From Candidatus Mcinerneyibacteriota bacterium (GTDB lineage: Bacteria; Macinerneyibacteriota; Macinerneyibacteria; Macinerneyibacteriales; DSCS01), in assembly GCA_016937175.1 (NCBI GenBank), contig JAFGWL010000009.1, forward strand, positions 1 through 41,775: a stretch of 41,775 bases of DNA. The letters are read 5' to 3'. Made by a program: the position numbers and the translations under genes. Below are positions 7,102-13,099 of this stretch, in pieces (the first letter of the stretch is position 1; each line of letters starts with the position of its first letter). The notes below the pieces were generated by a model. That model was not told where the DNA came from, did no database searches, and saw nothing but the letters and a program-made list of their open reading frames with translations.

Positions 7102-7443
7102 TTAAGAGATAAAAATTGTCTTTTTATCGGGTTTCGGCGCCTTGATGATCATGAAGCGCAGGTCAGTCTCACTTTCGTTATACCAGCAGTGGAGAATATC
7201 TTTAGGGCTTTCAATGAGGATATCTTTGGCGACCTCTTCCTTTTCCTCCCCGATCTCCACAATCCCGGTCCCTTCCAAAACATAAAAGGCCACATCCACA
7301 GGAGTAATATGCCGTTTCAAAGACTGTCCCGGTTTTAAAGTGATCACCGTGACCATAGCGTCTTTACTGTCATACAGGTTCCGGGCATCCACATTGTGGG
7401 CCGTGGGCATGACAGGGGTCTCTTCCAACCTTTTTATCTTCAT
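7102..7443 (-). CDS. Cupin-domain protein
   Basis: This 113-residue single-domain cupin has PGQSLKRHITPVDVAFYVLEG as motif 1 and ILIESPKDILHCWYN as motif 2. Some of the usual metal-binding histidines are replaced, so metal binding is uncertain. I place the start at ATG 7443, which has GAGAGGAG in front and gives the normal length of small cupins. A longer in-frame start at 7485 would put the -10 region within the leader of the coding sequence. It is the first gene of an operon with fprA, and cupins of this kind are often found beside redox proteins in anaerobes. Its biochemical role is not known. Confidence 0.85.
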   Translation of the reverse strand: MKIKRLEETPVMPTAHNVDARNLYDSKDAMVTVITLKPGQSLKRHITPVDVAFYVLEGTGIVEIGEEKEEVAKDILIESPKDILHCWYNESETDLRFMIIKAPKPDKKTIFIS

Positions 7444-7489
7444 TTTGACTCCTCTCTCCTGCAAAGACCTGCAGGACATCCGCACTTCC

Positions 7490-7526
7490 TTATAAACATT
7501 ATAAGGTTAGTAACAATTAGAGTCAA
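7490..7526 (-). promoter_or_regulatory. Promoter with PerR-like operator for cupin-fprA
   Basis: Minus strand: TTGACT (7521-7526), 17-bp spacer, TATAAT (7498-7503). The -10 box sits inside TTATAAACATTATAA (7490-7504). This 7-1-7 palindrome differs at one position from the established PerR consensus TTATAATnATTATAA, and flanking CC/GG extends the symmetry to 19 bp. PerR-family repression and release by peroxide or oxygen is inferred; no regulator gene of that family is in the window. Confidence 0.7.
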
Positions 7527-7532
7527 GAGCTA

Positions 7533-8021
7533 TTATCTTTTTTTGAGTTCCCCGGCAACAGAGGCTGCTTCTTTGTCCATGAGTTTATCTATCTTATGCC
7601 CCATCTTCATGACAATCCTTCCGGGTGAGGTAAGGGCTCCTTTCTCAAAAGCTTCCTTTGTCATCATCTTGACAGCCCGTGTGCCTCCCCACCCTTTGAA
7701 GGGGAACCCCATGGTGACAAAAGGGATAAAGACCTTGTCGGCCAGGCCGCGGGCTTCTTCCAGAAAAGTCATGATCACCGGTGTGGCAGAGAAAGCCCAT
7801 ACAGGACACCCCGCCAGGACAGCATCATAGGGTGTGCAATCGGGAGCATTTTTCAGGGTGACCTGCGCCTTCTCTCCATGGGGCTGGTCTCCCTGGGGAG
7901 AATCAAAATCCAGACGGATCAGGTCTGTCTCATGTCCGTCTCTCTTCAGGGCCTCTTCGATTTTTTTCGCAAACATCAGGGTATGGCCTGTCTTGGAATG
8001 AACAACCAGGGCGACTTTCAT
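7533..8021 (-). CDS. Flavodoxin-family protein
   Basis: This 162-residue protein opens with MKVALVVHSKTGHTLMFA, a beta strand followed by the FMN phosphate-binding loop HSKTGHT. The middle stretch GCPVWAFSATPVIMTFLE and the later FVTMGFPFKGWGGTRA match flavodoxin/NAD(P)H-dehydrogenase-like folds. It is probably a cytoplasmic electron carrier or FMN-dependent reductase. It follows the metallo-hydrolase gene by 9 bp with the ribosome site AGGAGG, so both are in one operon. As neighbour of the flavodiiron protein it could donate electrons, but that is only inference. Confidence 0.85.
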   Translation of the reverse strand: MKVALVVHSKTGHTLMFAKKIEEALKRDGHETDLIRLDFDSPQGDQPHGEKAQVTLKNAPDCTPYDAVLAGCPVWAFSATPVIMTFLEEARGLADKVFIPFVTMGFPFKGWGGTRAVKMMTKEAFEKGALTSPGRIVMKMGHKIDKLMDKEAASVAGELKKR

Positions 8022-8030
8022 ATTTCCTCC

Positions 8031-8873
8031 TTATGCATTCTCTATGGAAATCACGGCGCCTGCCGGAAGGGAATGGACATTCTCCTCTCCCAGGACCTGC
8101 TTTAAGGAGTTCAGAGCTTCTCCCCCTGTGCAGTGCCCGGCATACACCGTTTGTACACCTGTCTTCTTTAACTCACGGGCTGTCTTCTCCCTCTTTTGTG
8201 CCGAAGCTTTGGAGAGGTGAAATCCTCCTATGACAGCTTTCACATGCGAACAGCCTCCGTAGCGGAGCATCTGACGGGTGATATTGACGATCCCGTGATG
8301 GGAACAACCTGAAATCACGATCAATCCCTCTTGCGTCTTGATCCCCAGGGCGATCTCATCATCAAAGAGGTCCGGCACCGTCCCCTTCTCATCGATAAAA
8401 AAGGGCCCTGAAGTAAGCTCAAAGTCATTCTCATAAGCAAAATGCCCCCCGATGAAATGACGCTCATCAAGGGAAAAAAGAGTAAAATCCTCTTTCACAA
8501 GCATCTCGAACGATTCCAAAAGCGGAAGATGGTCCCGGCATAAACCGATATAACGGGTCTCGTCCTCTGTTACCGCATACCGGGGAAGCACAGCCATGGG
8601 ATGAATAAAGGCAGGGATCCTGCGGTTCACGTTCCTGAAAACGGGTAACCCGTTACCATGGTCATAATGGCCGTGACTGAGGATAAAATGCGTCACCTTG
8701 TCCAGGGAGACGCCCAGCTGAGCCATATTGTTCTTCAGCGCCCCTCCCTGCCCTGTATCAAATAGAAAAGTAAAGGGGCCTGATTCAATAAGAAGAGAGA
8801 GCCCGTGTTCCGAAAGAAGAAACACATTATCCGTGGAGTTCTCCACAAGGACTGTAACCGTGATTTTTTCCAT
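8031..8873 (-). CDS. MBL-fold metallo-hydrolase (COG1237-like)
   Basis: This 280-residue beta-lactamase-fold protein carries the metal motif His67-Gly-His69-Tyr-Asp71-His72, a later GCSHHGIVNI (190-199) and GGFHLS near the end. These are typical of the group related to the archaeal dihydropterin-ribofuranosyl-aminobenzene-phosphate synthase family. The reaction in bacteria is not settled. The ATG is only 6 nt from a good -10 box and has no ribosome binding site, which suggests a leaderless message. It is first in an operon with the flavodoxin gene. Confidence 0.88.
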   Translation of the reverse strand: MEKITVTVLVENSTDNVFLLSEHGLSLLIESGPFTFLFDTGQGGALKNNMAQLGVSLDKVTHFILSHGHYDHGNGLPVFRNVNRRIPAFIHPMAVLPRYAVTEDETRYIGLCRDHLPLLESFEMLVKEDFTLFSLDERHFIGGHFAYENDFELTSGPFFIDEKGTVPDLFDDEIALGIKTQEGLIVISGCSHHGIVNITRQMLRYGGCSHVKAVIGGFHLSKASAQKREKTARELKKTGVQTVYAGHCTGGEALNSLKQVLGEENVHSLPAGAVISIENA

Positions 8874-8879
8874 ATTTCT

Positions 8880-8907
8880 ATCATAGCGACATGTCGGATG
8901 ATGTCAA
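8880..8907 (-). promoter_or_regulatory. Promoter of MBL hydrolase-flavodoxin operon (leaderless) with palindrome
   Basis: Minus strand: TTGACA (8902-8907), 16-bp spacer, TATGAT (8880-8885). Transcription should begin at or next to the ATG at 8873. The spacer contains the perfect palindrome CGACATGTCG (8887-8896), a possible operator. Confidence 0.65.
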
Positions 8908-8953
8908 TACGCCCCTCGGACATCCTGAAATTGAAACGAAGAAGAGATTCTTT

Positions 8954-8982
8954 TTGTCTAATCAAAAGAGTGTGTCTATAAT
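8954..8982 (+). promoter_or_regulatory. Sigma-70 promoter of the DUF975-like gene
   Basis: TTGTCT (8954-8959), 17-bp spacer, TATAAT (8977-8982), 32 bp before the ATG at 9015. Confidence 0.7.
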
Positions 8983-9014
8983 AGAGTGTCGGCTGTTCAA
9001 CACAAAGGAGGAAC

Positions 9015-9641
9015 ATGACCACTATGATGGAAGCTTACGAAATCAGGGCGGAAGCCCGCCGGCTGCTCAACAATAACTGGGCCACAGCCGTGGGGACAGT
9101 CTTTCTCATGGAGATAATCCTCGCCGGGGCCGGTTCCATGTCCCAGATCTTTCTTTTCCTGGCCTGGATCCCCATGCTCCTGGTGGGCGGAGCCGTAGAA
9201 CTGGGGTTAGCCGCTTTTTTCATCAATCTGGCCGAGAAAGACCGACTGATCTTTGAAGAAGCTTTCTACGGTTTCAAAAATATCGTCAAGGCCATGGGCG
9301 TCTATTTCTTCAGCGGCCTCTTTGTCTTTTTATGGAGTCTTCTTCTCATCGTCCCGGGAATCATCGCTGCCATCCGTTATGCACAGGCCTTTTTTATTCT
9401 GAAAGAGGATCCAGAAGTGCCTGTGATGGAAGCCATAAAGAAGAGTTCAGAGATGATGCGCGGCTATAAGACAGATTATTTTCTGCTCCAGCTGAGCTTC
9501 ATCGGATGGGGATTTCTATGCCTGTTCACCTTCGGTATCGGTTTTCTCTGGCTCAGCCCCTATGTAAAGACCAGTAATGCTGTTTTTTACAGAGAACTCA
9601 AGAAGATCCGGGAAGAAGAAAAAGCCGGGACGACAGCTTAA
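9015..9641 (+). CDS. DUF975-family integral membrane protein
   Basis: This 208-residue protein starts with MTTMMEAYEIRAEARRLL, the cytoplasmic amphipathic leader typical of DUF975. About four to five membrane segments follow, at roughly 20-70, 90-125 and 145-185. The conserved SLLLIVPGIIAAIRYAQAFFIL and AIKKSSEMMRGYKTDYF blocks fit the family. Function is unknown; family members are predicted inner-membrane proteins. AAAGGAGG precedes the start. It is a single-gene unit with its own promoter and a strong terminator at 9665-9692. Confidence 0.85.
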   Translation: MTTMMEAYEIRAEARRLLNNNWATAVGTVFLMEIILAGAGSMSQIFLFLAWIPMLLVGGAVELGLAAFFINLAEKDRLIFEEAFYGFKNIVKAMGVYFFSGLFVFLWSLLLIVPGIIAAIRYAQAFFILKEDPEVPVMEAIKKSSEMMRGYKTDYFLLQLSFIGWGFLCLFTFGIGFLWLSPYVKTSNAVFYRELKKIREEEKAGTTA

Positions 9642-9664
9642 GTTTCAATGAAACTATTCTGAAG

Positions 9665-9692
9665 GGGCCCGCCGTAAGACGGGCCCTTTTTT
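9665..9692 (+). terminator. Intrinsic terminator of the DUF975-like gene
   Basis: Stem GGGCCCG / CGGGCCC followed by TTTTTTA on the plus strand. The stop of the convergent NifX-family gene lies 3 bp further on. Confidence 0.85.
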
Positions 9693-9694
9693 AT

Positions 9695-10033
9695 TCAATG
9701 GTCGCAGCAGTTTTCGCCGGTTTCCAGGGAGCCGTCGAGGTAAGCAGCAGCGATCTTTTCAGGCTCCAGGGCAGCAGCCCCGACCACCACATGGATACCT
9801 TTCTCTTCAAAGAGGGATTTAGCCCTTTGTCCCATCCCGCCGGAGATGATGACTTCAGCACCGGCTTCATGCAGAAAACGGGGAAGCAGTCCGGGCTCAT
9901 GGGGCGGAGCAGCCAGTTCTTTAGTCGACCTTATCTTTTTTTCTTTTTCGTCCACATCCACCAGGATAAATTTCTCACAATGTCCGAAATGCATAGATAA
10001 TTTTCCATTAGCCAAGGGAATCGCAATTTTCAT
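9695..10033 (-). CDS. NifX/ORP-family (Nitro_FeMo-Co) protein 1
   Basis: This 112-residue protein has the NifX/NafY/NifB-C-terminal fold. It opens with MKIAIPLANGKLSMHFGHCEKF, where a metal-binding His/Cys cluster (HFGHC) sits in the loop after strand 2. The core continues with AGAEVIISGGMGQRAKSLFEEKG and ends in CCDH, a second metal-binding group. In Desulfovibrio the related orange protein (ORP) of this fold holds a Mo-Cu sulfide cluster. The C-terminal CCDH makes this the best candidate in the operon for a cluster carrier. It overlaps the preceding ATPase gene by 4 bp (ATGA), so translation is coupled. It is the last gene of the operon. Confidence 0.88.
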   Translation of the reverse strand: MKIAIPLANGKLSMHFGHCEKFILVDVDEKEKKIRSTKELAAPPHEPGLLPRFLHEAGAEVIISGGMGQRAKSLFEEKGIHVVVGAAALEPEKIAAAYLDGSLETGENCCDH

Positions 10034-10923
10034 CTCTCCTCCTTTTTCAATGTTGTCAGGGCCTTTTCGACTTCGCTCCAGACAGCGCGGATATCCGTAG
10101 CTGCTGGAATATCTGTCAGGACTGCAGGCCGGCCTTTGACCATGGCCTGAGTCACACCCTTGTCATACCGGACACGCCCGGCGCTCTTTACGTTATATTC
10201 TAAACACTTTTCTTCGATCCGGACCGTCATCTCCTGATTCAGGTCCCATTTGTTGACACTCACCAGGGCGGGAACACGGAAATGGGCTGAAAGTTGAAGG
10301 ACACGCTCCATGTCATGCAGTCCGGAAAGTGTAGGCTCTGTCACAATAAGGACCAGAGAGGCTCCGGTAACAGAAGCGATCACAGGACATCCTATCCCCG
10401 GAGGCCCGTCGGTGATGACAAGGCTTTTCCCCTCTTCCCGGGCTCTTTCCTTGGCCTCTTTTCTCACTAAAGAGACAAGCTGTCCTGAGTTTTCTCCGGC
10501 CGGGTCAAGTTTGGCATGGGCCATGGTCCCGTAAGGAGTTTTGGAAAGAGACCAGGTCCCCGAACGCCGCTCGGGAAAGTCAATGGCTGCCACCGGGCAG
10601 TGGTCGACACACACGCCGCATCCTTCACAGTTATAGGGATCGACACTAAAAATACGGCCTTCAGGCTCAAAACGGATCGCTTCAAAACGGCATAAAGCCT
10701 GACAACGCCCGCATTTTATGCAATCCTGTGTCCGGATCACAGCCTCATGGCCGCTGAAAAACTCTTCGTGCCGGAAGGTCTCCGGCTCCATGACCAAGTG
10801 AAGGTTTGCAGCATCTACATCACAATCGGCGATGACTGAAGAGCCTGCTAAAGCCGCAAAGGAAGCCGTCAGGCTTGTTTTCCCCGTTCCCCCTTTTCCG
10901 CTGATGACGACAAGCTCTTTCAT
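10030..10923 (-). CDS. MinD/Mrp-type P-loop ATPase with inserted 2x[4Fe-4S] ferredoxin, copy 1
   Basis: This 297-residue protein has the deviant Walker A GKGGTGKT (residues 9-16) and a switch/Walker B region ITDGPPGIGCP. Two 4Fe-4S sites are inserted at about residues 65-115, with Cys68/71/74/78 and Cys99/102/105/109. This layout matches the paired MinD-ferredoxin ATPases of the anaerobe ORP cluster, related to the Mrp/Nbp35 scaffold ATPases that bind and transfer metal clusters. It is likely cytoplasmic and dimeric or paired with its neighbour copy 2. It overlaps copy 2 and NifX-like protein 1 by 4 bp each. Confidence 0.92.
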   Translation of the reverse strand: MKELVVISGKGGTGKTSLTASFAALAGSSVIADCDVDAANLHLVMEPETFRHEEFFSGHEAVIRTQDCIKCGRCQALCRFEAIRFEPEGRIFSVDPYNCEGCGVCVDHCPVAAIDFPERRSGTWSLSKTPYGTMAHAKLDPAGENSGQLVSLVRKEAKERAREEGKSLVITDGPPGIGCPVIASVTGASLVLIVTEPTLSGLHDMERVLQLSAHFRVPALVSVNKWDLNQEMTVRIEEKCLEYNVKSAGRVRYDKGVTQAMVKGRPAVLTDIPAATDIRAVWSEVEKALTTLKKEER

Positions 10924-11771
10924 AAGTCCTCCTTTGAACTGATGCCCTCTTTAGCTTTCCTCAAGATCTCTTTAAAAAGAGCTTTATAATCCGGGCTTAA
11001 GACAACAGCGGGGATTCCCCTGGAGTAATGTTCCGCAACAGCCCTGTCATCAGGGACACTTCCGACTATTTCAATCCCCTCCCGGGCACAATAATCACGG
11101 ACCCCCTCATCACCGATTCCATCTCTGTTGATGACCACCCCGAAGGGCCGGCTGAGAGTCCTCACTGTCTCCACAGCCAGCTTCAAGTCATTAAGGCCGA
11201 AGGGAGTGGGTTCTGTGACCAGGAGGACGAAGTCTGCATCACCCACAGCAGCGACCATGGGACAGGCTGTCCCCGGAGGAGAATCGATGATAATGAGAGA
11301 CGCCTCCTCAGCCCTTTTTTTTGCCTCCCGGATCACCGGAGGGGCCAATGCTTCGCCTACGTTTAACTCTCCCTGAATAAAGGTCAGATTGCCCGCTTTC
11401 CCTTGAGAAAGAGCCCCGATGACCCGCTCTCTTTCCGTAATGGCTCCTTCCCTGCAAGCCATAAAGCACCCTCCGCAGGCGTGACACAGCTCCGGGAAGA
11501 TCATAGCCCCCTTGGGGGTTATAGCAATAGCATTGAAACGGCAGGCCTTGGCACAAGCCCCGCACGACGTGCAACGGGAAGAATTCACCACCGGCTCCCG
11601 GATGGAGACATCTCCGCTTTTCTCGAGGGTCAGGGGAAGGAAAAAGATCCCGTTGGGCTCTTCGACATCGGCATCCACCAGGGTCACGGGAAAATCCACA
11701 GACAAGGCCATGTTGACCGCCACTGTTGTCTTCCCGGTTCCCCCTTTTCCTGAAGCGACAGCGATCTTCAT
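10920..11771 (-). CDS. MinD/Mrp-type P-loop ATPase with inserted 2x[4Fe-4S] ferredoxin, copy 2
   Basis: This 283-residue paralog of the next gene has Walker A GKGGTGKT (residues 8-15), a conserved VDADVEEPN, two ferredoxin sites (Cys67/70/73/77 and Cys96/99/102/106) and IDSPPGTACPM. The start is set at ATG 11771, which overlaps the stop of NifX-like protein 2 as ATGA; an in-frame TTG two codons upstream is less likely. Copies 1 and 2 differ widely in sequence but share all cluster ligands, consistent with a heterodimer. Its role is inferred: ATP-driven assembly or delivery of a metal-sulfur cluster to the NifX-family partners. Confidence 0.92.
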   Translation of the reverse strand: MKIAVASGKGGTGKTTVAVNMALSVDFPVTLVDADVEEPNGIFFLPLTLEKSGDVSIREPVVNSSRCTSCGACAKACRFNAIAITPKGAMIFPELCHACGGCFMACREGAITERERVIGALSQGKAGNLTFIQGELNVGEALAPPVIREAKKRAEEASLIIIDSPPGTACPMVAAVGDADFVLLVTEPTPFGLNDLKLAVETVRTLSRPFGVVINRDGIGDEGVRDYCAREGIEIVGSVPDDRAVAEHYSRGIPAVVLSPDYKALFKEILRKAKEGISSKEDL

Positions 11772-12130
11772 ACCCAATGGCCCTCCACATCGGGCCCCTG
11801 GGCCGCTTTCAACTCGCCTTTATTATAGAGTTCGATGACTTCTTTGATAGAGCCCGAAGCTCCAACCACAATATCAATACCTGAAGTCTGCAGGACCCGA
11901 AAGGCTTTCGGCCCGCAAGAGCCTGTTATAAGGACATCGGCACCGGTCTTGACCACATTCTGAGCCGCCTGTACACCGGCCCCCTGGGCAGCATTAAGGT
12001 TCTGTTCATTATCGATGAAAGAATAGCTTCCCCATTCTGTATCATAGACTACAAAAAAGGGAGCCCGCCCGAAACGGGGATCCATCTCTGTATCAATATT
12101 CTTCTCCCTCGCTGTCAATGCGATTTTCAT
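11768..12130 (-). CDS. NifX/ORP-family (Nitro_FeMo-Co) protein 2
   Basis: This 120-residue protein starts MKIALTAREKNIDTEMDPRFGRAPFF, the standard NifX-like opening in which the loop DPRFGRA replaces a HFGH-type metal loop. The core ADVLITGSCGPKAFRVLQTSGID follows, with one Cys. This type is very common in anaerobe genomes beside MinD-ferredoxin ATPases and DUF5320 proteins. AAAAAGGAGA gives a good ribosome site. It is coupled to ATPase copy 2 by a 4-bp overlap. Likely a small cluster-binding or structural partner; the exact cargo is unknown. Confidence 0.9.
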   Translation of the reverse strand: MKIALTAREKNIDTEMDPRFGRAPFFVVYDTEWGSYSFIDNEQNLNAAQGAGVQAAQNVVKTGADVLITGSCGPKAFRVLQTSGIDIVVGASGSIKEVIELYNKGELKAAQGPDVEGHWV

Positions 12131-12144
12131 ATTGTCTCCTTTTT

Positions 12145-12174
12145 AGAGAAGGAGGGGCAAGCCCCCCCTTCTCT
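12145..12174 (-). other. Strong intercistronic hairpin
   Basis: A 14-bp inverted repeat AGAGAAGGAGGGGC / GCCCCCCCTTCTCT with one mismatch and a 2-nt spacer fills the gap between DUF5320 and NifX-like protein 2. There is no T-run behind it on the minus strand, and the next ribosome site follows at once. It looks like an mRNA-stabilising or processing element rather than a full terminator. Confidence 0.5.
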
Positions 12175-12509
12175 CATTTTTCTTTCTTTTCCAGGTCTTC
12201 AAGGCGCTGTCTGATCTCGTTGAGACGGCTCTCCATCCATTTGGCCTCTTCTTTGAGGTCAACGGCCTCTCGTTCGGGGGAATAATCGGGGTAAACGGGA
12301 GCGCCGCCCCAGTTCCCCGAACCGCCGAAAAAAGAGCGAACGCCCCATCCCCGGCCGAACCCTCGTCCAAACCCTCGTCCGAATCCGCCTCCTCGCCCGA
12401 AATAAGCACCGCTGGCGTATCCGGGGCGATCATTTCCTGCGCAGTATCCTGCACCTCTGCCTGTCATGGGGCCGATTCCATTGGGCCCTGTCCTGTCACC
12501 TCTTGGCAT
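12174..12509 (-). CDS. DUF5320-domain protein, Gly/Arg-rich
   Basis: This 111-residue protein opens MPRGDRTGPNGIGPMTGRGAG, the hallmark N-terminus of DUF5320. A Gly/Phe/Arg repeat region (about 38-58, with GRGFGRG repeats) and a C-terminal coiled-coil helix (LKEEAKWMESRLNEIRQRLEDLE) follow. The start is ATG 12509, 2 bp after the preceding stop and with AGGAG inside that gene's end; upstream GTG codons would be badly spaced. Members are regularly found beside NifX-like proteins and MinD-ferredoxin ATPases in anaerobes, but no function is established. One Cys (in GYCAG) could be a ligand. Confidence 0.88.
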   Translation of the reverse strand: MPRGDRTGPNGIGPMTGRGAGYCAGNDRPGYASGAYFGRGGGFGRGFGRGFGRGWGVRSFFGGSGNWGGAPVYPDYSPEREAVDLKEEAKWMESRLNEIRQRLEDLEKKEK

Positions 12510-12511
12510 AT

Positions 12512-12922
12512 TCACCACTCCTTCCTTCCGGGAAAATCTCCCGTCTGATTTCTATGCTGTCCCCACCTGGGACGTCCGTTTCCCCTCTGTCGGCGCCTGC
12601 AACACCCGGGCATTCGGAAATCGTCCAGAGTCTCGCCCTGATGAGAGGCCCAGCGGGTGATTACCTGCTCGACCTCGCCGCAGAGAAAGGGAATAGCCCT
12701 GATTCCGAAGGCCTCTAATGTCTCCAGCATGACCCGGCTGACAGCACCGCAGAGGAGTAGGTCGGCTCCCTCTCTCTTGATCTGCCCTGCTTTCTCGTAG
12801 AGAGATTCCTTCAGGGGCAGGAGGAGACGCTCACCGGAATCCGTGTCGATAAAAAGGATCTCCCGGGAGACGTCAAAGACAGGAGCCAACCGCCCTTGCC
12901 AGTGAGAAACAGCGATTTTCAT
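12512..12922 (-). CDS. NifX/ORP-family (Nitro_FeMo-Co) protein 3
   Basis: First gene of the operon, 136 residues. Residues 1-100 are a NifX-like domain: MKIAVSHWQGRLAPVFDVSREI, then GADLLLCGAVSRVMLETLEAFGIR. The remaining 35 residues are an unusual tail that starts MPGCCRRRQRGNGRPRWG, with a Cys-Cys pair followed by a basic, Arg/Gly/Trp-rich stretch. Such CC-plus-basic tails suggest metal or nucleic-acid contact, though this is inference. A sigma-54 promoter stands 27 bp upstream. The pair with DUF5320 directly downstream (2-bp gap) is a typical arrangement. Confidence 0.85.
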   Translation of the reverse strand: MKIAVSHWQGRLAPVFDVSREILFIDTDSGERLLLPLKESLYEKAGQIKREGADLLLCGAVSRVMLETLEAFGIRAIPFLCGEVEQVITRWASHQGETLDDFRMPGCCRRRQRGNGRPRWGQHRNQTGDFPGRKEW

Positions 12923-12948
12923 AATTCATTCCTTTCACCAGTATATTA

Positions 12949-12964
12949 AGCACATCCTGTGCCA
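12949..12964 (-). promoter_or_regulatory. Sigma-54 (RpoN) promoter of the NifX/MinD operon
   Basis: The minus strand reads TGGCACAGGATGTGCT. The -24 element TGGCAC is perfect, the -12 element GTGCT has the invariant GC, and the GG-to-GC spacing is the required 10 bp. It ends 27 bp before the ATG at 12922. The neighbouring gene encodes a sigma-54 activator, which supports the call. Confidence 0.8.
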
Positions 12965-13047
12965 AAACCAGGGGGCCGGCTGACTTCTCTAACTTCTTGT
13001 CATAAGACTAGTTATAAACTGGAAGACAATAAACATATGAGATAAAT

Positions 13048-13091
13048 TCGCAATCTTGCGACTTCTTGCAAAAAACGTAGCAACTTTGCAA
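13048..13091 (-). promoter_or_regulatory. Twin palindromic enhancer-like sites for the sigma-54 activator
   Basis: Two inverted repeats of the form GCAA-n2-TTGC stand exactly 30 bp apart: GCAATCTTGC at 13050-13059, extended to TCGCAATCTTGCGA, and GCAACTTTGC at 13080-13089. A TTGCA half-site lies between them. They lie 85-125 bp upstream of the sigma-54 promoter, the usual position of NtrC-type activator sites. Confidence 0.6.
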
Positions 13092-13099
13092 CAGGACGC

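Noticed and set aside
9900-12500. Several open frames antisense to the NifX/MinD genes
   Set aside because: They lack ribosome sites and family features and mirror the codon pattern of the GC-rich genes on the other strand.
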